Source: Fibrella aquatilis (lineage in GTDB: Bacteria > Bacteroidota > Bacteroidia > Cytophagales > Spirosomataceae). From it: a stretch of DNA of 64,000 nucleotides. The stretch is from positions 124,001-188,000 of the forward strand of contig NZ_JAFMYU010000003.1 in the NCBI RefSeq assembly GCF_017353255.1, given 5' to 3'. Position 1 is the stretch's first letter; each line of letters begins with the position of its first letter. The notes under the pieces were generated by a model. That model was given only the letters and a program-made list of their open reading frames with translations, did not search any database and had not been told where the DNA came from. Positions 27,919 through 38,112 of this stretch are shown here, piece after piece. Position numbers and translations under genes: made by a program.

Positions 27919-27930
27919 TGATATGTATCA
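27919..27930. promoter_or_regulatory. FNR/CRP-like palindrome upstream of the stress island
   Basis: TGATATGTATCA, extended to CTGATATGTATCAG, is a perfect palindrome with TGAT-N4-ATCA half-sites. Its centre is about 55 bp before the -7 box at 27976, so near -60 to -65 from the expected transcription start, a normal activator position for CRP/FNR proteins. It lies in the 265-base divergent gap 27788-28052. Confidence 0.6.
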
Positions 27931-27975
27931 GGTTCCCAACTGACTGGCATCATATGGCAACGGTGGGGCAGGCCA

Positions 27976-27983
27976 TAGCTTTG
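27976..27983 (+). promoter_or_regulatory. -7 promoter box of the stress island
   Basis: TAGCTTTG matches TAnnTTTG exactly and lies about 70 bp before the first start codon (28053). No good -33 TTG is visible, which fits an activator-dependent promoter. Confidence 0.55.
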
Positions 27984-28052
27984 ATGCAGCCAAAACCCGA
28001 CCTGTGGGCGGCATAAAGCCGTGGAATCTGACCACTAGAACCCTAACCAGCT

Positions 28053-28259
28053 ATGATGGCCAAAGAGAAAGTGATGATTACTGAGATAACACATGCGATT
28101 GAACAGACGATCAGTCCAGCCTGGAACCAGCCTAAAAAAGTGATCAAAGCCATTGAAAAATCAGCACAAAAGCTGGCTCACAAACTGAGCAGAACAATAA
28201 AAAAGGAAGGCAAGTCGCTGCTTAAAGTAAAGCGCAATGCCCATAAACAACGATCCTGA
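28053..28259 (+). CDS. small basic protein of unknown function
   Basis: 68 residues, strongly basic with helical repeats of the KKVIKAIEKSAQKLAHKL kind. It could start at 28053 or at the next ATG, 28056. It is the first gene after the TAGCTTTG promoter and the FNR-like site, 43 bp before a universal stress protein. The charge suggests nucleic-acid or membrane binding, but nothing in the sequence proves it. Confidence 0.6.
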   Translation: MMAKEKVMITEITHAIEQTISPAWNQPKKVIKAIEKSAQKLAHKLSRTIKKEGKSLLKVKRNAHKQRS

Positions 28260-28302
28260 CAGCATCAGGAAAAGCTGCCCACTCGACCTGCATTATCCAG
28301 TT

Positions 28303-29124
28303 ATGAAAACGATTCTTCTCGCCACTGATTTTTCGGCTGGTGCCCATCAGGCTGCCAACTTTGCCAGTCAACTGGCCAACGACCAGAAGGCCACCCTGGT
28401 GCTGCTACATGCCTGGCAGTTCTGGCCCGACAACCCCGCTAAAACCGGTGATTTCCCGCTGTCGGCAACAGCTACCCGTGCCGACAGTGAAGCTAAACTA
28501 GCCCAACTAGCCCACGAATTGACCAAGGTTTTTGGGATGTACACACCCATCCGTTGCCTTGCCCGCGAAGGTCATGCCCGCGACGTAATTCGGAAGGTGG
28601 CTATGGAAGAAGACGCCGACCTATTGGTAATGGCCACCGTTGGCACTGCCCCACAAACTACCCGGCTGATGGGGAGCCTCGCCACGGAAATGGTCACCAG
28701 CACCACACTGCCAATGTTGCTCATACCGCCCGTTGCCAGCTATGAAGGACTAAAAAATACAATGCTGGGTATCGACCTGGCTCATCCCCCCGGCGTGGTT
28801 GCCTTCGACAAGGTCATGGCTTTCGCCCGTATCTTCGGTAGTACGCTTAATGTGCTGTGTGTCAGCGCTAAACTAGATGATCCGAAAACGCACGAACAGG
28901 CAGCTAAACTGCGCGAACTGCTTAGTCGGCAGCCGTTTACACTCACGATTCAGGCGGAAGATGATGACCTTCAGGATACACTGCTTGCTTTCGCCCACAG
29001 TATCCAGGCCGACCTGATCATGCTGCTCCCCCAGCCGCACAACTGGCTGATGAACCTGTTGGTAGAGGGCGAAACCCAGCGCATGGCCCGCCTCACCAAC
29101 GTGCCGCTGCTGGCCATTGTCTAG
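28303..29124 (+). CDS. universal stress protein, tandem UspA domains
   Basis: Cytoplasmic stress protein of 273 residues from ATG 28303 (the frame opens earlier but MKTILLATDFSAGAHQAANF is the usual Usp start). Domain one ends with the nucleotide-loop-like GSLATEMVTSTTLPMLLIP (about residues 126-146); the second, more degenerate half ends NVPLLAIV. Usp proteins bind ATP or act as sensors in starvation, hypoxia and stationary phase. It is followed after 27 bp by a Ca-type P-ATPase, and a second Usp follows that, so all three probably share a transcript. Confidence 0.88.
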   Translation: MKTILLATDFSAGAHQAANFASQLANDQKATLVLLHAWQFWPDNPAKTGDFPLSATATRADSEAKLAQLAHELTKVFGMYTPIRCLAREGHARDVIRKVAMEEDADLLVMATVGTAPQTTRLMGSLATEMVTSTTLPMLLIPPVASYEGLKNTMLGIDLAHPPGVVAFDKVMAFARIFGSTLNVLCVSAKLDDPKTHEQAAKLRELLSRQPFTLTIQAEDDDLQDTLLAFAHSIQADLIMLLPQPHNWLMNLLVEGETQRMARLTNVPLLAIV

Positions 29125-29151
29125 CCGGCGCACCGCCCGCCTGTAGATACA

Positions 29152-31773
29152 ATGAACTACTACGCTACACCCGTTGCCGAAGTCGCCCGTTCACTGGCTA
29201 CGTCGCCAGATGGACTTGATGCCGACACCGCCCGGCAGCGGCTTGGTGAATACGGACCGAATCAGCTTCAGGACGCAAAAAAGAAGACCGCCTGGGCAAT
29301 TTTATTCAGTCAGTTCGCCGACGTCATGATCCTGGTGCTGATCGCAGCGACGATTATTTCGGGTCTGATGGGCGATTACAAATCGGCCGGTGTCATTCTG
29401 GCCATTGTAGTGCTCAATGCCACCATCGGGTTTTTTCAGGAAAATCAGGCCCAGAAAGCTATGAACGCCTTGAAAAAGATGGCTCCCAATCGGGCACAGG
29501 TGCAGCGAAATGGGCTACCTGTACAGATAGCAGCCACCGATCTCGTGCCCGGCGACGTAATCCTGCTGGAAGCCGGTAACAGCATCCCCGCCGACGTTCG
29601 GTTTCTGGACACGCACGCGCTGAAGGTTGACGAATCATCGCTGACGGGCGAGTCGGCGACCGTTGAAAAAAGCCATGCCGTGCTACCCGAAGGCGATTAT
29701 TCGCTTGGCGACCGGCTGAATTTGGGCTACAAGGGCACTTTCGTAACCAATGGACGAGCTACGGCCTATGTAGTAGCCACGGGCATGAACACCGAACTGG
29801 GCCAAATTGCCAAACTGGTGCAAACCGACGAGACCGCCACGCCCCTGCAAAAACGGCTGGCTACTTTTGGGATGTATCTAGCAGTGGGCGCGCTAGGCAT
29901 TTGTCTACTGTTTTTTGGTGTGGGCTGGCTACGGGGCGAACCGCTGCTAAACCTGCTGATGGTCTCGATTTCGTTGGCAGTAGCGGCCATCCCTGAAGCC
30001 CTGCCCGCCGTGGTTACGGTAGCGCTGGCGCTGGGAGCCAGTCGTCTGGTGAAAAGCAAAGCACTGGTTCGTAAACTGTCGGCGGTAGAGACGCTGGGGT
30101 CGGTCACCTACATCTGCACCGACAAAACGGGTACGCTGACGCTCAACAAAATGACAGTAGAAGCCAGCTTCGAAGCACCCCCTTCACCCGCCATTTTTGG
30201 TGCTGACAATGGGTTGCTGCTGGCCATGGCCCTCAACAATGACGTGGTCAAAAATACCGATGGCGACTGGACCGGTGAGGCCACCGAAGTTGCTTTGGCC
30301 CGGTATGCTGCTGAAAAGGCCTACGAACGCCTGCCGCTCACAGCCCGTTTTCCGCGCATTGCCGAGCTGCCTTTCGACTCGGAACGCAAGTGCATGACCA
30401 CCCTGCACCAGACCGAGGCGGGGGTTTTGGTCGTGACCAAAGGGGCCGTAGGCGCGTTGGTGAAACAACTTGATAAAGCAGAGGCGGGCAAGGTTCCTGA
30501 CCTGCTGAAACGAGTGGACACGATGGCCGAGAAAGGGTTTCGTACCCTGGGCTACGCTGCCCGCCTGCTGCCCCAACTGCCCACCGACGTTACGCCCCAA
30601 ACCATCGAGACAGGCCTGACGTTCGTTGGTTTCGCCGGGCTGATTGACCCACCTCGCCCCGAAGCCAAGAGAGCCGTAGCTATGTGCCGGACAGCCGGTA
30701 TCACGACGGTAATGATTACCGGCGACCACAAACTGACCGCCAAAGCCATTGCCGAATCACTCGGTATCATCACCTCCCCGGCCGACCTGGTGCTGACTGG
30801 TCCCGAACTGACCAAATTGGATGATGAAGCGTTTGCCGCCATTGTAGCGCAGGTACGCGTTTACGCCCGCGTTGATCCAGCGCAGAAGTTGCGGATTATC
30901 AGTGCGTTACAAGCCCAACATCAGTACGTAGCCATGACCGGCGACGGCGTAAACGATGCCCCCGCTCTGAAGAACGCCGACATTGGCATTGCCATGGGAA
31001 TCAACGGTACGGAAGTGGCCAAAGAAGCTGCGCACCTGATTTTGCTCGACGATAATTTTGCCACCATCGTGAAAGCCGTACGGCACGGTCGGCGGATTTA
31101 CGATAATATTCTGAAGTTCATCCGCTACATCCTGTCGGGCAACGCGGGCGAAATCTGGGCTATTTTTCTGGCTCCGCTGCTGGGCTTGCCCATTCCGTTG
31201 CTCGCCATCCATATCCTGTGGGTCAATCTCGTCACCGACGGCCTGCCCGGCCTCGCGCTGGCCTACGAACCCGCCGAAAAGAACGTCATGCAGCGCCCGC
31301 CCGTTTCCCCGGCGCAGACCATTTTTGGTAATGGCTTGGGCTGGTTTGTGCTGTGGGTTGGGCTGTTGATCGGGGCCGTCACCATTGGCGTGCAGGCGTG
31401 GGCTATTCACCAGAAGCTGCCGCACTGGCAGACGATGGTTTTTACGGTGCTGTGTTTCAGTCAGTTGGGAAATGCCGCCGCCATTCGGTCCCAGCGAAGT
31501 TCGTTTTTCAGCGTCAGCCTGCTTGTCAACAAACCTATGTTGGGCGCGCTGCTGGTGGCCGTGGTTTCGCAACTGCTCATCATTTACGTCCCCATCTTCA
31601 ACCGCCTTTTCAACACCCAACCGCTGTCGTGGTCTGAACTGGGTATTACCGTGGTCGCTGCGAGTCTGGTTTTCTGGGCCGTTGAACTACAGAAACTAGT
31701 GACCCGCCACCGGCCCCGGGCAAAGACAAAAGCGCAAATCCGTCACGTAGCCCCTGAATTGGCTGCTGTTTAA
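29152..31773 (+). CDS. cation-transporting P-type ATPase, Ca2+-type (P2)
   Basis: Ion pump of 873 residues. Seen in order: N-terminal cation-ATPase domain, dephosphorylation motif LTGESATVEK (about 162), membrane helix 4 motif AAIPEALPAVV (about 280), phosphorylation site ICTDKTGTLTLNK (Asp near 325), nucleotide-site KGAVG, hinge TGDGVNDAPALKNADIG (about 594) and M6 NLVTDGLPGLAL. These place it with SERCA/PMR1-like pumps, so Ca2+ or perhaps Mn2+ export is likely. It sits between two universal stress proteins ahead of acetate kinase and phosphoketolase, as part of a stress and energy-conservation cluster. Confidence 0.92.
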   Translation: MNYYATPVAEVARSLATSPDGLDADTARQRLGEYGPNQLQDAKKKTAWAILFSQFADVMILVLIAATIISGLMGDYKSAGVILAIVVLNATIGFFQENQAQKAMNALKKMAPNRAQVQRNGLPVQIAATDLVPGDVILLEAGNSIPADVRFLDTHALKVDESSLTGESATVEKSHAVLPEGDYSLGDRLNLGYKGTFVTNGRATAYVVATGMNTELGQIAKLVQTDETATPLQKRLATFGMYLAVGALGICLLFFGVGWLRGEPLLNLLMVSISLAVAAIPEALPAVVTVALALGASRLVKSKALVRKLSAVETLGSVTYICTDKTGTLTLNKMTVEASFEAPPSPAIFGADNGLLLAMALNNDVVKNTDGDWTGEATEVALARYAAEKAYERLPLTARFPRIAELPFDSERKCMTTLHQTEAGVLVVTKGAVGALVKQLDKAEAGKVPDLLKRVDTMAEKGFRTLGYAARLLPQLPTDVTPQTIETGLTFVGFAGLIDPPRPEAKRAVAMCRTAGITTVMITGDHKLTAKAIAESLGIITSPADLVLTGPELTKLDDEAFAAIVAQVRVYARVDPAQKLRIISALQAQHQYVAMTGDGVNDAPALKNADIGIAMGINGTEVAKEAAHLILLDDNFATIVKAVRHGRRIYDNILKFIRYILSGNAGEIWAIFLAPLLGLPIPLLAIHILWVNLVTDGLPGLALAYEPAEKNVMQRPPVSPAQTIFGNGLGWFVLWVGLLIGAVTIGVQAWAIHQKLPHWQTMVFTVLCFSQLGNAAAIRSQRSSFFSVSLLVNKPMLGALLVAVVSQLLIIYVPIFNRLFNTQPLSWSELGITVVAASLVFWAVELQKLVTRHRPRAKTKAQIRHVAPELAAV

Positions 31774-31790
31774 AATCACCCCCATATACC

Positions 31791-32660
31791 ATGAAGAAGA
31801 TCCTTGTGCTCACCGATTTTTCAGTAGCCTCGCGCCATGCCCTTCAGTTCGCCCGGTCATTTTTTAGTGATACCGCCGCCGATTTTCACCTGCTCTATCC
31901 ACACCTGGCCGACCCTGATGGCATTGAAGTACCTGATTTTGTGGCCGAAATGACCCATCTGACGTACGCCGCCGGACCTGCTGACACGGCAGCGGGCCTG
32001 CCGGGGCAGCCATCAGCCGACTGGCATACGTTTCGCTCGTCGAACAAGCTGGGGCAACCTATGGCTATGGTCGAGCAGTCGGTGGCCCAGGAGGTCTATG
32101 ACCTGGTGGTGGTGGGACCCCATGAAACTAGTTCAGATGACCTGTTTGGTAACAGCGCCATCACGCTGATCCGGTTGCTGAAGGCCAACGTGCTGGTGGT
32201 GCCTGCCAACATACCTGTTAAAGCGGTGGAGCAGGTTGTGCTCGCCGTTGATTTTGCCCGTCTTACCAACCTGCACCTGCTGGACCCGGTGAAGGAACTG
32301 GTACTCTTGAAAGGAGCCGTACTCACCCTGCTTAGCATTGCCACCCCTGACAAAAAGGTCGTCAATGTGACGCAGGAGACCCAGATCAGACAGTATCTGA
32401 GTCCTATCGATCCCACCGTGGCGCACATACAGGCACCCTCGGCCAAGCAGGGTATCGATGCCTATCTGGAAAGCCATCCGGTAGACTTGCTGGTGACCAT
32501 GCCCAAATACAATGGGCACCCGGTTCATTCGTCGGGAAATAGCCACGTACGGGCCAGGGCTTTCTCGCCCCATGTACTACTGCTGACAATTTATGATGGG
32601 CAAAGCGGGGCGTTACCCCACCACATTGAAGACTTATCGAACCTTGATTTCGCCCTCTAA
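31791..32660 (+). CDS. universal stress protein family protein
   Basis: 289 residues. Usp-type N-terminus MKKILVLTDFSVASRHALQF, a first domain ending near NVLVVPANIPV (about 136-146), and a second domain ending HVLLLTIYD. The nucleotide-binding GxxG(S/T) signature is poorly kept (VVGPHETSSDDLFGNSA), so ATP binding is doubtful. It follows the P-type ATPase after 17 bp and precedes acetate kinase by 20 bp. Confidence 0.82.
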   Translation: MKKILVLTDFSVASRHALQFARSFFSDTAADFHLLYPHLADPDGIEVPDFVAEMTHLTYAAGPADTAAGLPGQPSADWHTFRSSNKLGQPMAMVEQSVAQEVYDLVVVGPHETSSDDLFGNSAITLIRLLKANVLVVPANIPVKAVEQVVLAVDFARLTNLHLLDPVKELVLLKGAVLTLLSIATPDKKVVNVTQETQIRQYLSPIDPTVAHIQAPSAKQGIDAYLESHPVDLLVTMPKYNGHPVHSSGNSHVRARAFSPHVLLLTIYDGQSGALPHHIEDLSNLDFAL

Positions 32661-32680
32661 CCACCAATATCCAACGGGCT

Positions 32681-33865
32681 ATGCCACCAAAAGAACCACA
32701 CATCCTCAGCCTTAACGGTGGTTCATCGAGCATCAAGTTTGCTATTTTTCGGGTCGCCGACACCCTGGTGCGGGAACTGCACGGACAGATTGACCGGATC
32801 GGTATGCCTGGCTCGTCGATGACCGTCACCAACGCGGCCACCCGCCAGTCCAGCCAACTCGATGTGGCGGCTCCTGATCAGGCTGCGGCGGTGACGTACC
32901 TGCTCAACTGGCTGGAACAGCAACCTATATTCGAGTTTGTCGCGGCGGTGGGCCACCGGGTGGTGCATGGTATGCATCACGTAGACCCTGAGCTGATTAC
33001 GCCCGAACTACTGATCGACCTGCGCCGGGTTACCAGCCTTGACCCTGACCACCTGCCCGCCGAGATTGCCCTTATCGACGCCATGCAGCAGCGGCACCCA
33101 ACCCTGCCGCAGGTGGCCTGTTTCGACACCGCTTTTCACCAGAATATGCCTCATGTGGCTCAGTTGCTGGCTATTCCGCGCCGGTTCGAGGCGCAGGGGA
33201 TACGCCGATACGGGTTCCACGGCCTCTCGTACGCCTACTTGCTGGGTGAACTCACCCACCTGGCTGGTACCGCCGCCGCCGAAGGGCGGGTAATAGTCGC
33301 ACACCTGGGTAGCGGGGCTAGTTTAGCCGCCGTACATGGGGGAAAAGGCATCGATACCACCATGGGGTTCACGCCCACCGGAGGCCTGCCCATGGGTACC
33401 CGCCCCGGCGACCTCGACCCCGGCGTGATGGCGTTTCTAATGCAGTCGGAACAGATGACACCCGGCCAGTTCAATCAATTCATCAACCACGACTGCGGTC
33501 TGCTGGGCCTGTCGGAAACGAGCGCCGACATGCGCGATCTGCTGGCAAACCAGGCTAATGACAGCCGGGCGGCAGCAGCCGTATCGTTGTTTTGCTACCA
33601 GACCAAGAAAGCCATCGGCGCGTTTGCCGCCGTGCTTAATGGCCTCGACACCCTGGTATTTAGCGGTGGCATCGGGGAGCAATCGCCTGAGATTCGGCAC
33701 CGTATCTGTCACGGCATGGCCTACCTGGGCATTAAACTAAACATCCAGCGCAACGAGGAAAATGCTTCCATCGTCTCCACCGACGATAGCCGCGTCACCG
33801 TCTGGGTAATCCCCACCGATGAGGAACTGATGATGGCCCGACTCGTACGCACCAAAATCTTATGA
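32681..33865 (+). CDS. ackA: acetate kinase
   Basis: Converts acetyl phosphate and ADP to acetate and ATP. The 394-residue protein has the N-terminal nucleotide motif [13 protein letters not shown], substrate residues in [10 protein letters not shown], the catalytic region [13 protein letters not shown], the signature [20 protein letters not shown] and [20 protein letters not shown], and C-terminal [15 protein letters not shown]. All key residues appear present. Its last four bases overlap the start of the phosphoketolase (ATGA), so the two are translationally coupled and form a phosphoketolase-acetate kinase path that yields ATP without respiration. Confidence 0.96.
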   Translation: MPPKEPHILSLNGGSSSIKFAIFRVADTLVRELHGQIDRIGMPGSSMTVTNAATRQSSQLDVAAPDQAAAVTYLLNWLEQQPIFEFVAAVGHRVVHGMHHVDPELITPELLIDLRRVTSLDPDHLPAEIALIDAMQQRHPTLPQVACFDTAFHQNMPHVAQLLAIPRRFEAQGIRRYGFHGLSYAYLLGELTHLAGTAAAEGRVIVAHLGSGASLAAVHGGKGIDTTMGFTPTGGLPMGTRPGDLDPGVMAFLMQSEQMTPGQFNQFINHDCGLLGLSETSADMRDLLANQANDSRAAAAVSLFCYQTKKAIGAFAAVLNGLDTLVFSGGIGEQSPEIRHRICHGMAYLGIKLNIQRNEENASIVSTDDSRVTVWVIPTDEELMMARLVRTKIL

Positions 33866-36258
33866 ACACAACCACACCGAACCCTTGGACCTCACCAACC
33901 TCCCTGCATTCGCCGGAGTTATTGCGTCGGATCGATGCCTACTGGCGGGCAGCCAACTACCTGTCAGTGGGGCAGATTTACTTGCGCGACAATCCACTGC
34001 TGCGTGAACCACTGGTCCTGGAACACATCAAAAAAATGTTGTTGGGGCACTGGGGCACCACGCCGGGGCAGAATTTCATTTATGCTCACCTCAACCGGGT
34101 TATTCAGGCGTATGACCTGGATATGATCTACCTCTCCGGCCCTGGTCATGGTGGCCCGGCGGTGGTGGCCAATACGTACCTGGAGGGTACCTACAGTGAG
34201 GTATATCCAGCTGTCAGTCAAGACGTTGCGGGCCTGAAAAAGTTGTTTACGCAGTTCTCATTTCCTGGGGGGATTTCCAGCCACGCTTCCCCCCAGGTTC
34301 CCGGCTCTATTCACGAAGGCGGCGAACTGGGCTACTCGCTCAGCCATGCCTTTGGGGCCGTTTTCGATAACCCCGACCTGATTGCTGCCTGCGTGGTGGG
34401 CGACGGCGAAGCCGAAACCGGCCCGCTGGCTACAGCCTGGCATAGCAACAAATTTCTGAATCCGATCACCGACGGGGCCGTGCTGCCCATTCTGCACCTC
34501 AACGGCTACAAGATTTCTAACCCTACGGTGTTGGCCCGCATCACCCACCAGGAACTGGAGCAACTCCTGCTTGGCTACGGCTGGACGCCCATTTTTGTGG
34601 AAGGCCACAACCCCGAACCCATGCATGAGGCCATGGCCGCCGCCCTCGATACCGCCATCGCCCAGATCAAAACAAGTCAGCACCAGGCCCGCTACGGAGT
34701 GTCTACCGAACGTCCGCGCTGGCCCATGATAGTACTGAAATCGCCGAAAGGATGGACGGGCCCGGTGGAGATTGATGGCCTGCCCAACGAGGGCACCTTC
34801 CGGGCACACCAGGTACCACTATCGGTGTCGGCCACCGCACCGCCGGGTCATCTGGCCCAGCTGGAGGCGTGGCTGAAGAGCTACCGGCCCCAGGAACTTT
34901 TCGACAAACAGGGGAAGCTGATTCCTGAACTGGCCGAACTGGCCCCCACCGGCAACCGGCGCATGGGGGCCAATCCCCACGCGAATGGTGGCCTGCTACT
35001 GCAAGGCCTGCACCTGCCCGACTACGCCGACTATGCTGTGTCGGTACCTGTACCTGGCGTGACCATGGCCAGTGATACGTTTGTGGTGGGGCAGTTTCTG
35101 CGCGATGTGGTCCGGCTGAACAACGAACCCCGCAACTTCCGGATCTTTGGACCTGACGAAACGCTCTCGAACCGGCTGGAAGCCGTCTTTGAAGCTACCA
35201 ACCGCCAGTGGAATGCCGATATGGCCGAGAACGACCAGTTTCTGGCCCCCACGGGCAGCGTGATGGAAATGCTCAGCGAACACCAGTGCGAAGGCTGGCT
35301 GGAAGGTTACCTGCTCACGGGTCGGCATGGGCTGTTCAATAGTTACGAAGCCTTTGTTCACATCGTCGATTCGATGTTCAACCAGCACGCCAAGTGGCTG
35401 AAAACCACGCTGGAACTGCCCTGGCGGCGGACTATTGCCTCGCTCAATTACTTGCTCACCTCCACCGTTTGGCGGCAGGACCATAATGGGTTCACCCATC
35501 AGGACCCCGGCTTTATGGATCACGTGGTGAACAAAAAAGCGGGTATCGTGCGCGTGTACCTACCCCCAGATGCCAACTGTCTGCTGTCGGTGATGGACCA
35601 CTGCCTGCGGTCACGGCACTACGTCAACGTTGTTGTGGCGGGTAAACACCCCGCCCCGCAGTGGCTCAGTATGGAAGCCGCCCGCACCCACTGCGCCGAA
35701 GGTATCGGCATCTGGGCCTGGGCCAGCAACGACGAAGGTACCGAGCCTGATGCGGTTATGGCCTGCTGTGGCGACGTGCCTACCCTGGAAACGCTGGCCG
35801 CCGTGACCATTCTACGGCAGCACCTACCCGAACTGAAAATCAGGGTCGTCAACGTAGTAGATCTGCTGAAACTAGAGCAGCATACCGAACATCCCCACGG
35901 CCTCACCGATGCCGATTATGATGCACTGTTTACCCAGGATAAGCCCGTTATTTTTGCTTTTCATGGCTATCCCTGGTTGGTACACCGGCTCACCTACAAC
36001 CGCAGCAACAACGTGAACATGCATGTACACGGCTACCGCGAAGAAGGCACCATCACTACTGCCTTTGACATGACCGTGCTCAACGAGATGGACCGCTTCC
36101 ACCTGGCCATGGATGTAATCGACCGGTTGCCGCAACTGGGTAATCGGGGGGCATACCTGAAGCAATCGTTGAAAGATAAACTGGTTGAACATAAGCACTA
36201 CATTACCACCCATGGCGAGGACATGCCTGAGATTCGGAATTGGGCATGGGCTTTGTAG
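33862..36258 (+). CDS. xfp: xylulose-5-phosphate/fructose-6-phosphate phosphoketolase
   Basis: Thiamine-diphosphate enzyme that splits xylulose 5-phosphate (and often fructose 6-phosphate) with phosphate to acetyl phosphate plus a shorter aldose phosphate. The 798-residue length is complete. Motifs: [19 protein letters not shown] (about 91), the ThDP-magnesium motif [20 protein letters not shown] (about 177), and conserved [19 protein letters not shown] (about 430) and [11 protein letters not shown] near the end. Start codon overlaps ackA. With acetate kinase it makes a bypass of lower glycolysis that conserves one ATP. Confidence 0.96.
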   Translation: MNTTTPNPWTSPTSLHSPELLRRIDAYWRAANYLSVGQIYLRDNPLLREPLVLEHIKKMLLGHWGTTPGQNFIYAHLNRVIQAYDLDMIYLSGPGHGGPAVVANTYLEGTYSEVYPAVSQDVAGLKKLFTQFSFPGGISSHASPQVPGSIHEGGELGYSLSHAFGAVFDNPDLIAACVVGDGEAETGPLATAWHSNKFLNPITDGAVLPILHLNGYKISNPTVLARITHQELEQLLLGYGWTPIFVEGHNPEPMHEAMAAALDTAIAQIKTSQHQARYGVSTERPRWPMIVLKSPKGWTGPVEIDGLPNEGTFRAHQVPLSVSATAPPGHLAQLEAWLKSYRPQELFDKQGKLIPELAELAPTGNRRMGANPHANGGLLLQGLHLPDYADYAVSVPVPGVTMASDTFVVGQFLRDVVRLNNEPRNFRIFGPDETLSNRLEAVFEATNRQWNADMAENDQFLAPTGSVMEMLSEHQCEGWLEGYLLTGRHGLFNSYEAFVHIVDSMFNQHAKWLKTTLELPWRRTIASLNYLLTSTVWRQDHNGFTHQDPGFMDHVVNKKAGIVRVYLPPDANCLLSVMDHCLRSRHYVNVVVAGKHPAPQWLSMEAARTHCAEGIGIWAWASNDEGTEPDAVMACCGDVPTLETLAAVTILRQHLPELKIRVVNVVDLLKLEQHTEHPHGLTDADYDALFTQDKPVIFAFHGYPWLVHRLTYNRSNNVNMHVHGYREEGTITTAFDMTVLNEMDRFHLAMDVIDRLPQLGNRGAYLKQSLKDKLVEHKHYITTHGEDMPEIRNWAWAL

Positions 36259-36358
36259 CATCTGCCTGTCCCGCTGCTAGTTTAGACCAATTGACCAGAT
36301 TCGTGAACAGCTTTATTTGGCTGATTCGGCGAAAAGCTCCATCGATTAAAAACAAAAA

Positions 36359-36397
36359 CTGGCTACCCTACGAGCTTCCGCGAAGCGAGGCAGCCAG
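36359..36397 (+). terminator. possible hairpin terminator after the phosphoketolase
   Basis: Nested arms CTGGCT/AGCCAG and GCTTC/GAAGC downstream of the phosphoketolase stop in the 217-base gap 36259-36475. A T-run begins about 20 bases past the stem, further than usual, so termination is uncertain. Confidence 0.35.
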
Positions 36398-36475
36398 CCG
36401 TGGGGTGCAGTAAATCATTTTTTTTGGCCTTTTTACCCACTACCAGGTTATGAGCTGCATCCAACCTTTATCGCT

Positions 36476-37051
36476 ATGTCGCTCGAATCCATCATTACCA
36501 CCTACGGGTATCCAGCCTTGTTTTTCGGGGTAATCTTGGAACCGGAGGCGTTTTTGGTGCTGGGTGCCTACCTGGCTCATCGGGGCTATTTTTCGTTGCC
36601 CATGGTCATTGGCGTGGCAGTTATCGCCTCGTTTTCGGCCACCGAACTCTTTTTCTACGTGGGACGGCGCTACGGTGCCGCTTTGCTGCAAAAACGACCC
36701 AACTGGTACAAAAAAGTAGCCCGTATCCACGCCTGGTTTACCAAATATGGTGACGGACTGGTGCTTGGTTTTCGGGCAGTATATGGTATGCGGCTCGTGA
36801 TTCCGGTCACCATTGGCACGTCGGCCTATTCACGCAGCCGGTTTACACTGTTCAATGCCCTTGGTGCGCTGGCGTGGGGGCTACTCATTGGGCTGGCAGG
36901 CAATAGCATTGCTCAGTTTGTAGAGGAATTCTTTTCGCACCTGCGCCACCACGAGTTGCTTGTTGTTATCGTGCTGGCAGCGCTGGCCGCCACGTTCGGG
37001 TTGGTGCAGTGGTATCGCCGCCGGAAGCTTATTGTACCACCCAAAATTTAA
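36476..37051 (+). CDS. DedA family membrane protein
   Basis: Inner-membrane protein of the DedA/SNARE-associated (VTT) superfamily, 191 residues, with segments around residues 9-30, 38-60, 128-150 and 158-180. Conserved elements are the acidic EPEAFLVLGAYLA near residue 19 and RAVYGMRLVIPVTIGTSAYS (about 99), matching the F/YxRxxR/G...G motif of the family. DedA proteins support membrane homeostasis and lipid flipping. It follows the fermentation cluster but after a 217-bp gap. Confidence 0.88.
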   Translation: MSLESIITTYGYPALFFGVILEPEAFLVLGAYLAHRGYFSLPMVIGVAVIASFSATELFFYVGRRYGAALLQKRPNWYKKVARIHAWFTKYGDGLVLGFRAVYGMRLVIPVTIGTSAYSRSRFTLFNALGALAWGLLIGLAGNSIAQFVEEFFSHLRHHELLVVIVLAALAATFGLVQWYRRRKLIVPPKI

Positions 37052-37066
37052 CAGTAAACTGCTTTT

Positions 37067-37795
37067 ATGCGATTTAAAAACAAGGTATGCATCGTTACCG
37101 GCGGCACCTCGGGGATTGGCCGGGCTACGGCCGTGCGCATGGGCGCCGAAGGTGGCAAAGTGCTGATCGTTGGCCGGAATGAGGAAGAAGCCAATGAAGT
37201 CATTGCCGAAATAACGGCTAAAGAGGGCGAAGCTCAGTTTGCCCAGACTGATATTGAAAACCCCGACGAGGTAAGAGCGGCTGTTGATCAGGCACTTGCC
37301 GCCTGGGGTCGTATCGACGTGCTGGTGAATGATGCCGCCATGATGACCTTTACACCCATAGTGGACCTGACAATGGACGACTGGGAGCAGGTGATGAACG
37401 TCAACCTGCGGTCGATGTTTCTGTTCTGCAAACACTGCATTCCGCACCTCAACGGCGGAGCTATCGTAAATGTTAGTTCTGTGCACGCCCATCAGACCAC
37501 GCCCAACGTGATTCCTTATGCCACCAGCAAAGGGGGTATGGAAGCCTTCACGCGGGGGATGAGCCTGGAATACCCGATTGATAAACTGCGGATCAACTGC
37601 GTGGCACCGGGGGCCGTAGATACCCCCATGCTCTGGGACAACCCGAACGTGAAAAGTGGTAAAGAGAAAGTGGAAGGCGTGGTAGGCAAACCCGAAAATA
37701 TTGCCGCCGCCATTTGTTTTCTGGCTGCTGACGAGGCTTGTTTCGTTAACGGCACGACGCTCGTGGTAGACGGTGGCCGACTGGCCATGCTCTAA
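37067..37795 (+). CDS. SDR family oxidoreductase
   Basis: Classical short-chain dehydrogenase of 242 residues. Motifs: TGGTSGIGRATA (about 10), NDAAMM (variant of NNAG, about 90), catalytic Ser in NVSSVHAHQT, Tyr-Lys in YATSKGG, and NCVAPGAVDTPM. The Arg in IVGRNEEE after strand 2 hints at NADP(H). It starts 15 bp behind DedA on the same strand. Substrate unknown; probably a general carbonyl reductase. Confidence 0.88.
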   Translation: MRFKNKVCIVTGGTSGIGRATAVRMGAEGGKVLIVGRNEEEANEVIAEITAKEGEAQFAQTDIENPDEVRAAVDQALAAWGRIDVLVNDAAMMTFTPIVDLTMDDWEQVMNVNLRSMFLFCKHCIPHLNGGAIVNVSSVHAHQTTPNVIPYATSKGGMEAFTRGMSLEYPIDKLRINCVAPGAVDTPMLWDNPNVKSGKEKVEGVVGKPENIAAAICFLAADEACFVNGTTLVVDGGRLAML

Positions 37796-37798
37796 GCC

Positions 37799-38032
37799 TT
37801 AACCGCCAATCAGGTGCCGGACTACGTCCAGAATGATCGCTACCAGGTCGGCAAGGCGGTCGGCAAACCAGTTAGCCAGGCTGAAATCAGCAGCCCGGGG
37901 CAGGCTCAGCGTGGGACGGGGCAGTGATATAGAGGTGCTGAATCGTACCAGCAACATGGCCCCAATCACGAGCAGGTTTAACCCAACGGTGAGTGTGGTT
38001 TTAGACGAAAAACGGTCGGTGAAGAAGCGCAC
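37799..38032 (-). CDS. possible small membrane protein (GTG start)
   Basis: 77 residues beginning at GTG 38032, with one membrane segment (TLTVGLNLLVIGAMLLV, about 13-29) and an amphipathic C-terminus. It is convergent with the SDR (3 bp apart). No family recognised; the neighbouring gene order and the good fit into the gap favour it only moderately. Confidence 0.4.
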   Translation of the reverse strand: MRFFTDRFSSKTTLTVGLNLLVIGAMLLVRFSTSISLPRPTLSLPRAADFSLANWFADRLADLVAIILDVVRHLIGG

Positions 38033-38043
38033 GGTAGATTCAA

Positions 38044-38112
38044 TAGCGGGGACGTGAGCTAGTCCCCGCTACAAAAATAAGTAATTTAGCTACAGGTGAT
38101 GCTAAATTACTT
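38044..38112. terminator. two adjacent hairpins at the 3' end of the M48 protease gene
   Basis: Hairpin one has exact arms TAGCGGGGAC/GTCCCCGCTA (38044-38071). Hairpin two has exact arms AAGTAATTTAGC/GCTAAATTACTT (38079-38090 and 38101-38112) and includes the M48 stop codon at 38107. They may end transcription of the M48 gene on the minus strand. Confidence 0.55.
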
